This document shows, in pieces, positions 55,401 through 64,000 of a stretch of 64,000 bases of DNA (its first letter is position 1; every line of letters starts with the position of its first letter). The translations under genes were made by a program, and so were the position numbers. The notes under the pieces were generated by a model, which worked only from the letters and a program-made list of their open reading frames with translations, had not been told where the DNA came from and did no database searches. Source of the DNA: Heterostelium album PN500 (Eukaryota > Evosea > Eumycetozoa > Acytosteliales > Acytosteliaceae); assembly GCF_000004825.1 (NCBI RefSeq), contig NW_008805078.1, positions 1,144,069 to 1,208,068 of the forward strand, given 5' to 3'.

Positions 55401-58400
55401 TTGTTGTTGAAGAGTTGGCCGAAGCAAAAGAACTCCATGCCGAGACACAAGTCAAATTGGAAAAGATGCGCTCTATGTACGAAGAAGCCAACTCTCAAAG
55501 TGAAACACTCAGCCAACAGAGTGAAGAGGAAGTTGAAGAGCTGAAACAACAGATTGTCGAGTTGGAACAACAAAAAGTCGAGTTGGAGCAAGTGATTGAA
55601 GAGTTGAATGAAAAGAATGTTGCGTTGGAACAACAAAAAGTAGATTTGGAGCAACAGAAAGTCGATTTGGAGCAAGTGATTGAAGAGTTGAATGAAAAGA
55701 ATGTTTCACTTCAAGAGTCGGCAGAGGAGTATGAGAAACAATTGGAGTGTGCAATCAACGATTTGGATGTAAAGTCACAGGAGTACGAAGCTCTTGCCGC
55801 CGAGAACGAAGTTCTTTCCACTGAGAAGGAAGCTCTTGACATTGAGAAGCAAAAGTTGGAGAAGGACCTCGAGGAAGTACTTGGAATTTGTGATACTGCC
55901 GAGAGTGAATCCACCGCCAAGAGTGTCCGTATCAAAGAGTTGGAGGAGAATGTCGCCATTTTGGAGGAGACCATCGAAGAGAAATCCATTGAGTGCATGG
56001 AGATTGAGGAGAAACTCAATGAAGAGAATCAGAGACGTGAAGCATTGTCACAAGAGTTGCAATCAAAGTTGGAGGAGAACAATCTTTTGGAACAAGAAAA
56101 AGAGAGTTATCAACAAGCTTTGACTGAACTCAATTTTGAAATCAACCAAAAGTCACACCAATTGGATCAACTCAAACTCCAATTACAACACCGTGACTCT
56201 GACTACAACCAACTGCTGGAAAGCAAGTCTGGTGAGCTTGATAGTGCTAGTGTCGAGGTGTGCGTTCTCAAGACCAAGATCTCGGAGCTTACCACCGCCA
56301 TCCAGACATTGGAAGACGAGAAGATCAGAGCTAATCATCTGATAGAAGAACTCGAAGCCAAAATTGAATCATCCGAAAAAGAGAAGGAGGAATTGGCATT
56401 GAGCTGTTTAGAGTTGAAGGATCAACTCGATGCATCTGAGCTCGAAAAGGAACAGTTCCGCAAAGAGAAAGAAGAAGAGTTTAGTCAGATCGCAGAGGCT
56501 GCCGAACAATTGGATACCAAAAATCAATCATTGGTAGAAGAGATTGATATTCTCAATTTGGAAAAACAAGAGAAGAACGAAGAGATCGAAATTCTCAATT
56601 TGGAAAAACAAGAGCTTGAACAGACCAACTTGGAGTTGAAGGAGCAAGTAGAGGATAAGAGTTTACAAATCAAAGCAATGATTGAAGAGCTTGATATCAA
56701 GAAGCAACAGATCGTCGATATTCTTCATGAGAAAGAAGATGTTGAGCAACAACTGGAAGATTGTAAATCGCAATTAGAGAATTCCAGGGAATCAGAATCA
56801 AATCTATTGGATACTGAGAAGCAATATCAAGTATTGTCTAAGGAGTTGGCCTTTAAGAATCAACAATATGACCAGTTATCATTGGAGAAGGAATCATTGG
56901 ATGAGAAGATCGCCAGCTACAAGTCCCAATTAGAGAGTCTGGAAATGGCAAGCACCGAGTCCAACGACCGTTTGGAAGCTGAAGAGCAACAGAAACAATC
57001 ATTGATATCAGAGTTAGCTGTCAAGAATCAACAAATCGATGAACTTGTTTTGGAGAATGAGGAGTTGAATGAAAAGTTAGGAGATTTCAAATCTCAATTT
57101 GAAAATTCCGATTCATTTACTTCCGAATTAGCAAAGAAGCTGGATTCTGAGAAACAACACAACCAAGAATTGACTATTGAATTGTCTGGTAAGAATCAAC
57201 AATTGGACCAAATCGCGATGGAGAAACAAGAGTTGGATGGAAAGGTCACCGAATTCAAATCGAAACTTGAGAGTCTTGAAACATCGATGTCCAAAGCCAC
57301 CCAACAATTGGAATCCGAGAAGCAAGATAAGCAATTGCTTCATTCTAAATTGGCCGAGAAGGATCAACAGCTTGAACAACTCTCCGTTGAGAAGCAAGAT
57401 TTGAATGAAGAAATCGATTCATTCAAAGTGAGAATCGAGGAGTTAGAGGAATCGAATATGGAAGTCAAGGAACAACTGGAATCCGAGAAACAATCTCACC
57501 AATTGCTCGTTCTGGAGGTCACCACCAAAAACCAACAGATCGATCAACTCACTTTGGAGAAGGAAGAATTGAATCAAAAGTTGCTTGACGTCAAATCACA
57601 GTTGGAATGCAATGATTCGTCGAGCACTGAGCAATTGGAAGACTTGCAAAGCCAGGTTAAACAGCAAGAACAGACCATTAAGGAAGAGAGAAAGTCAAAC
57701 ATGCAGTTGGCAGAAGATGTTGTTGCATTGACAGGAGAACGTGACACTGCCAAGAATGCTCTCGAAATCAAGACTGCCGATCTCAACAAACTCCAAGAGG
57801 AACACGATCTTTTGATAGAGAAATTGGATTTCATTCAAGCTCAGAACAATAGTGAAGCTGCCAAAGCCATCGATGAGAAATCGATTGCCGAATCAAAGAA
57901 TGTTGAACTTTCAAAACAAAATACCGATCTTGAATCATTGGTTGCCAAGCTACAATCCATGTTGGAATCAAAGGACGATGAATTGTTAAAGTTGAAGGAA
58001 TTCAATGAACAAATTGCCCGTGACAAGCTCCAATTAGAGAACGATCATAAAGATGATATCTTTGAATTGGATCAACAAAAGAGTGCTGCCTCTGCTGCCG
58101 AAGAAGAGTACGAGAAGCAATTGGTTGCCAAAGGTGAAGAGAAAGAGTTGTTGGTGCGTCGTTGCAACGAATTGAGCCAAGAATTAGCCAAGAGCCAATC
58201 GGAATTGTCAGAAATCCAAGAGAAATACAAATCAGAGTTATCTAGCAAGGAGTCTGTACCCGATAATTCCGAACTGGTGGAAGAACTCAAGTCGCAATTG
58301 GAACAAGAGAAATCAAACCATGAAGAATACGTCAAGAGGTTGAACAATGATTACGAGCTGGTTATGATGGACAAGGAGACATTGGAGAGCAATGAGCATG

Positions 58401-58900
58401 CCATGTCCGAGCAAATCAAATCACTCCAAGAGCAACTGGAAAATGTCAAATCCTCCGACAAGTTGGTGGAACTCGAGAAAGAGATTGCCGAACTCAAGAT
58501 GCTCAATACCGAGCAAGAGGAGAAGATTGCAGAGCTCGCTGCCGAGGAAGATGGTTATCTTGCCAAGATCGAAACACATATCACCAGAAGCAAAGAGTTG
58601 GAAAAGAAGAACAAAGAACTCGAAAAGAAATTGGCATCGATCGCCAACAATACTTCATTGTCTTCCTCACTCGACGGTAAACCAGTACTCGAAGATTCGA
58701 CTAGCCACCACAACAATGTAAATAATATCCTTTCACCGACACAATCAACCAAACAACCAGTTCAACAAATCAACAAACTCTTTGTAAAGATTCCACCCGT
58801 CATTCAATTCAAGCGAAAAGCCAACGCCATCGTCAGTAACAATCAACAACATTCCAACGAAAACGAAAATGTTTTAAAGAAGAGTAGATCTTCTCCATAA
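52410..58900 (+). CDS. Giant coiled-coil protein
   Basis: Five exons, 52410-52574, 52669-52992, 53063-53266, 53344-53562 and 53638-58900, about 2,057 aa. Nearly the whole chain is heptad-repeat coiled coil rich in Glu, Leu, Gln, Lys and Ser. There is one non-helical island in exon 2 (PPTSGIPIPSHRSGIAAR, Ser/Thr/Gly-rich) and a non-helical basic C-terminus (FVKIPPVIQFKRKANAIV) with a possible nuclear signal (KRKA). Short internal duplications occur, for example VELEQQKVELEQVIEELNEK at 55556-55705. The big exon has one surplus base near 55099; on either side the frame is open for 490 and 1,260 codons. Such proteins serve as centrosomal, Golgi or nuclear-envelope scaffolds; no specific homologue was recognised. 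Confidence 0.75.
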
Positions 58901-59020
58901 AACAAATCAAATATATATTAAAACAAATTGTAAACTAATAATAAATAAAATAAATTTATATAAAACAATAAATTATTTGTTATTAAATATTTTTTTAAAA
59001 ATGATATTTTATTCTTTTTT

Positions 59021-60478
59021 CTAAACATTGTTGGCACCAGCTTGTTCCAAGAATTTTTGTGGTCTTTGCATTCTGGCGGCAACAACTGTGAAGAAATCGG
59101 GTGGTTCCATACCATATGGAAGATCCATATCATCTCCTGGTTTACAACAAACAAAGAATGGAACAAACAAACAACATACACAGAATAATAAACTAAATAA
59201 AAAAAAATGGATTATTATTAATTAATAACGTTATTGAACTGAACAATGATTTGATTAGAACTTACCCTAAAACAATGAAAATTGGAATGAAAACTGATGC
59301 CATTGAATAACTTTTACCGTCGAGATGTGAAACTAACAATGCAATGAAAATTACCAGTGGTATCAAGAGGAAACAGTAACAGCACAAGAAGAAACTGTTG
59401 AGTGAAGACATATCTTTTTTGTGTACTTCATCGAGTTGGCTGTGTTTGGCGTCGGATTTCTGATCGGCAATGATAACGATGAACTTGATAAACAGTCCGA
59501 CGAGCACTGGAATAGCGTTGATCCACCAACTCCAACCAACGACACCGTCGAGCTTCAACATCAAGAAGACAACGAACCACGCAAAGTGAAGATTGAACAA
59601 CAATTGACGCACGATGAATCCCGGATATCCCAGGCCAAACGTTGTGTTGGTATTGAAATTGGGATCACCGTGATTGAAACGTTTCTTGTAGTTTGGATAG
59701 TAGATGCGTGGCATCGAACGCACCAAGTTCAGTGCGATTATGCAGTAGATCGGGATGAACACCTCACTCCAGAGCATGTGAGTGCGACCGTCCAAGTTGG
59801 CGGTCAACAGCCCCATAAAGACGACCAGTGCCGACAGCCTTATCAAATAGAACAAAACGTTGAGACTTCGTGTGGCAATGGTGACAATCACTGCAAATAA
59901 ATAAATGACGATTCCAGCTATCCAAATCGGTGAAAACACACGCTCCCACGACCATGTTACATTTCCATTCGTTTTGAGCACCAAGAAAATCGGAACCAAA
60001 ATGATGACACATACCAACAAAAACAATATACACAACAAAAACTTGGAGCCAGAAAGCATCATTCCTACTACCTCTGCACCTTCACCCAACACATCATCTT
60101 CAAATAATTTCAAACCATTCTCTCCATACTAAATTGATAAAGTTATATTAATTAGTATTTATTTGTTGGTGATATACTATAGCTATAATACTACTACTTA
60201 CTTGATCATATATTTTTCTTTTCTTTTCATCCATTAAAACTTCATAGGCATCATGAATTTCTTTAAACTAAAAGATATAGATGGTATTAGTACGAATCAT
60301 GATGGAATGAATAACTTGTAGATCGATTGAATCATACCATTTCAGCAGCGTTTGGGTCTGGATTTCTATCTGGATGATACTGTAGAGCAAGCTGTCTGTA
60401 TGCTCGCTTAATTTCTTCGTTGGTTGCATTCGTTTCGATACCAAGCAATTGGTAATATCTAGTTGTATTGAAATTCAT
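59021..60478 (-). CDS. J-domain protein with TMEM185-like membrane part
   Basis: Four exons, 60478-60338, 60267-60202, 60128-59266 and 59192-59021, give 413 aa. The N-terminal J-domain is complete with the HPD motif ([19 protein letters not shown]) and ends at [19 protein letters not shown]. About eight membrane helices follow, with repeated patterns ([56 protein letters not shown]) like the TMEM185/FAM11 family. The C-terminal tail is cytosolic ([15 protein letters not shown]). The J-domain should recruit an Hsp70 to a membrane, probably the ER. The HPD tripeptide is intact, so it should stimulate Hsp70 ATPase. Confidence 0.88.
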
Positions 60479-61320
60479 CGTGATGTTATTTTTCAACTTT
60501 TAAAAAACAAACTAGATATCTTTTTAATAATTATAAAAGTTGTAATAATTTACTATTAATATATATACTTGAAATGATCCTTTTTTTATAAATAAATAAA
60601 AAACACACACCACCACACAAATAAATTGATGATGAACTGAACTTTGTTTGATTGATTGATCGAAGCAAAACAAGTTTTAAAAACTTTTAATAATATGTTT
60701 GATAATTAGATATTTGACAATGTTTTTATATCTTGTGTGTGATGTAATTGTCATTGATCAAGGTTTTATTTAAAGTATTAGGTTATGTCTTGCATTACAT
60801 TTTTAAAAAATGACGTTTTTTTATTCTCCCTCCAAAAAATAAAAATAAAAATAAAAACAAATCAAAGATTTTCAGACATATTCCATTATTTGAATTTTGA
60901 TGAACCAAGTTTTTTTTTGTTTTTTTTCACCATAATAAACAGATAAATTATATTAGTTTTTACTTTTTGAAAAAAAAGAAAAATAATATACACTTATTCA
61001 TTGTTAATAAGATTATCAATTGAAAATAGATCATGACTTAATAAGTTCATGTTTTACTATTAATGACGAAAAATAATATTACAAATATTTATTTCACTTC
61101 AACGCAACATCATTTTCGAATTCAAAATGAAAACTATGACAATAGAATATATGACAGTAATCAAGAGAATAATATGAAGTTGAGGATGAATAAATATAAA
61201 ATTGTAAATTCTTTATTAATTAAATTAAAAAAACTGAAATAGTTTCATAGTTTCATTGAATTGCTTTTGACTTTCATCTTAGTTTAAACAAACCAACAAG
61301 TCAACAAACTCTTAATTTAT
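60479..61320. other. Intergenic region
   Basis: AT-rich. A CTCCCTCCAAAAA motif lies at 60826-60838, related to the 15-mer near APC6 and CDK8. No gene was seen. Confidence 0.4.
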
Positions 61321-61324
61321 TCAT

Positions 61325-61500
61325 CCATAGCATTATGGACTGTATCAGACATCCTTGCTATACAAGAAACACACTTATTTAATGGTGAATCATACGAGCT
61401 CGAATCAAAACTTAACCAAAGTAAATACACACTTCATACAGATACAACCTTGGACAAACTGGAATAGACTGAACTGACATGTCTTCTTGCCAATAGTAGA
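61325..61500 (+). mobile_element. LINE fragment: endonuclease domain
   Basis: The plus strand reads LWTVSDILAIQETHLFNGES then YELESKLNQSKYTLHTDTT, the N-terminal APE-type endonuclease block of LINE ORF2 with the catalytic-Glu motif QETH. A stop follows after about 45 codons and no other LINE part is attached, so it is a dead fragment. Confidence 0.6.
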
Positions 61501-61846
61501 TTACTCTGACCCGTATGAAAGTGGAATCAACAATTTTTTTTATTTTGTATACAACATGACCAATCTTTAAATTAACTAAACAAAGTGGAATCCAGAATCA
61601 GAACAGTCTTGACAAAACAAAAATAAAAAAATTGCAAAAAAAATTCGAATTTTTAAAAATTTAACGACTATTTTTTTTTAATTTATATGCTAATTCAATT
61701 TAAACTATTTTTTGGTCCGTTCAAAGTAAAACGAAATAAAAACAAAAAGATATTATCATTTTTAATCAAATCTGTTTTTAATAAAACACACATCGTCAAT
61801 CGCTCATTCATTGTAAAATATTGTATAGAAATAGATAAAGATAAAG

Positions 61847-64000
61847 ATGTATCATCCATATTCAGGTACACCTAGAAGAGCTACTAGAGATACAACTGTC
61901 AGCTTGGGTTCATTGCAGCCAATAGAATCATTGAATCCCGACAATCTTAAAGAGCTATCAAAACATGATTTAACTGCATATCTTAGAGCTTATAGTATGT
62001 ATTAATATTTAATCATATAGGTATAATAATATGTTAAAGTTTTAAAACTAATATATTTGATCGATGTATGCTATATTTTATTTTATTATTATTATTATTA
62101 TAGATGTTCAACCAGGTGCATCTAAACCAGAGATGAAAAAACAGATGAGAACATTGATACATTCGATAAATAATAATACAGCGTTGCCAGCAAGTATAAT
62201 GACACCACAACCGAAACCACAAGATTTGGCTAGTCTTACAGGTTTCAATCAGATGCAGACAGTTGCAACAGGTCAGCCTACATCGACAACACCAACACCT
62301 CTCACACCTCAGATGAATCCAATGATGCATATGAATATGAATATGAACATGAATATGAATATGAACATGAATATCAATCAACAAGCGATGCAGGTACCGG
62401 GTTCAATGCAATTCATGCAGGGTGCACCTATCAACCCGTATATGATGACACCGGGAATGTACTCGGCTCCACCACAGGTACCGGTGATGCCATACTTGAC
62501 CACACCGGGCGGTTCGACACCGGCTTCGGCCACTCCACAATCGATTACTGCCGCACCGTCGCCAGCCATGACACCGTCAAAGGCGACGTCACTGTCGCCA
62601 CCAGGCTCGCCAAGATCCAAGCAAGACAAGAAGGAACGTGGTGATGGTACGACCGGTCCCGACGAGCAAGATGTCTGCTCCGAGTGCACAAAGAAAGCAA
62701 ACAAAGAGTGTAGCAACAGGCGTTGTCGTGGATGTTGTCTTCGTCACATGATTGACACCAAGGAGTTGTGTCTGGTTCACATCAAGGACGAGAGCAGACG
62801 TCCCCGTACCAAAGAGAATCCACACGCCGAAACCATACAAACGCTCATCCAACAGGCACAAGCACAGTTTCCAAACTTTTCCATCTCCACTTCGAACACC
62901 CCAACCGTTTCCACTCCGAATTTAGCGGGCACACCAGGTTTGGCAGGCATGCCCTCGGCCAGCATGGAACCGCTTAGTCTCGGTGTATCGCCAATACTCT
63001 CTGGCGTAAAGACACCGACCAAGATGAATATGCCAATTGCTATCCCACTCCACAACGTCGCAGTTCCAGTGGTACAACCGCAGCCCGCTGAGATTCCAGC
63101 GGTAGCACCGGCCGAGCCACCCAAACAAGAATACACCTCAACACACAAAGCACAATCACAATTCCAATTGGCATTCATCAATATTCAAGCAATGTACATG
63201 CAACAGATTGCCAGTCATCGTTTGGCATTGCCACGCGAAGACAAATATGCATTCTTCTCGTGTTTCAAATGCGACAAAGTCCTCTCAGTCAATGGTTCCA
63301 GTCTGTGGAAACATCTTCAAACCGATCATCCAAATGAATTGATTCCATTCCTCAAAGAAATGATTAATTCAGATAATAATATATTTAATGATAATCAAGG
63401 TAAAATTAATAAGCTAATGATTCAAATTGTTTATCATATACTAACTAGATTCATTCATTTTTTTATTACTATAGATATTTTTGTATTATCTAAATCAAAA
63501 GCAAAAGAAAGATTCGATGAAAGTTCAGAATGGTTGGAGGAATTGTTAACACCGTCGGCAGCAAATCAAATCAATGATAGTGCACATCACCAACAAAGAA
63601 TCAAAAATCTAAAGGATTTCCAAAGAAAACTACAAACAATGATGAATCATTTCGAATCCTCACAATCAATCGATAACATCAAGAATGAATCAACCGTTTT
63701 CTACGATTTCTATGATAAATTATCAAGAACAAAAACATTGGAAGTAAGTATTCTAAAGTTATAAAAAAAATAATCAAATACTAAACTTCTACAACTCTCT
63801 CTCTCTCTCTCTCTCTCTCTTTACTCATTTATTAGGAATTAGAAGATATAGGTAAACAATTTGAAAAATTAAAAGATATACATTTGGTCGAACATAAATC
63901 TATTTTGACAGATCTAACACAACCACAGAGTAGCACAATTCTTTCTACAGTCGCACCATCAGATGAACCAACCTATAAATTTATTGAAAATGACAAATCA
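61847..64000 (+). CDS. Cysteine-rich protein with SAP-like start and C-terminal zinc finger (runs off the window)
   Basis: Four exons are visible: 61847-61994, 62104-63399, 63475-63743 and 63836 to beyond 64000. The N-terminus has a SAP-like helix pair (LKELSKHDLTAYLRAYNV, KPEMKKQMRTLI). Next come Met/Asn repeats, a Pro/Thr/Ser-rich linker, and a compact Cys cluster (CSECTKKANKECSNRRCRGC then CLRHMIDTKELC) followed by a basic stretch. Near residue 445 lies a C2H2 or BED-like finger (CFKCDKVLSVNGSSLWKHLQ then TDH). The combination suggests a chromatin or RNA-binding regulator, but no family was identified. Exon 2 is GC-rich at third positions. Confidence 0.65.
63796..63820. repeat. CT dinucleotide microsatellite
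   Basis: A (CT)n run of about 12 units inside the third intron of the last gene, forming its polypyrimidine tract. Confidence 0.9.

Noticed and set aside
53634-58752. Many open frames overlapping the coiled-coil gene
   Set aside because: All arise from the Glu/Leu/Gln-rich repeat coding; the main frame alone shows heptads.
55079-58900. Treating the downstream coiled-coil frame as a separate gene
   Set aside because: It overlaps the upstream frame without promoter, start context or intron, and total length is exactly one base off a single frame.

Overview
The window is nuclear DNA of a dictyostelid social amoeba. The signs are AT-rich intergenic DNA with long A/T runs, many short introns with GTAAGT/GTATGT donors and TTTAG acceptors, asparagine and glutamine tracts, and dictyostelid-type families: ComC-like IPT/TIG-EGF surface proteins, FNIP-type F-box proteins and a Skipper-like LTR element beside a tRNA gene. 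Coding DNA is less AT-extreme than in Dictyostelium discoideum, so another species (for example a Polysphondylium/Heterostelium or Cavenderia type) is more likely; the sequence alone does not settle this.

Layout. 1-7,500: two head-to-tail ComC-like adhesion/receptor-type genes on the minus strand, with an F-box/LRR gene between them. 8.4-20 kb: a tiny FYVE protein, APC6/CDC16, a secreted or anchored unknown protein, ferroportin, HPRT, AVL9 and a TPR-like repeat protein. 21-25.3 kb: a retroelement nest bounded by two inverted copies of one tRNA-Leu(AAG) gene. It holds two tRNA-headed SINE-like elements with poly(A) tails and target-site duplications, LINE fragments in both orientations and a 1.2-kb element with long inverted ends. 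25.8-30.6 kb: a small membrane protein with an inverted fragment copy nearby, a mitochondrial protein and a divergent actin. 31.4-37.05 kb: a whole-looking Ty3/Gypsy element with identical LTRs, lying 72 bp from a tRNA-Glu gene. 37.2-38.1 kb: a 22-bp degenerate tandem repeat and a GC-rich non-coding island. 38.2-64 kb: dihydrouridine synthase, MTNB (methionine salvage), two tandem F-box/FNIP genes, EMC1, a low-complexity protein, PPCDC (coenzyme A synthesis), CDK8, a giant coiled-coil protein, a J-domain membrane protein and the start of a cysteine-rich protein.

Most genes are unrelated housekeeping genes packed in alternating orientation; no operon-like logic is visible. The accessory part is tied to the tRNA genes. 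All three share the 10-mer CCGCTTGCGG just downstream, and two share a further repeat into which either the SINEs or the LTR element have jumped, so each locus preserves the empty site of the other.

Four host genes (ComC-like, APC6, TPR-like repeat, coiled-coil) each fit a perfect gene model except for exactly one surplus base. This pattern looks more like base overcalls in a draft assembly than four independent pseudogenes, but the sequence cannot decide it.
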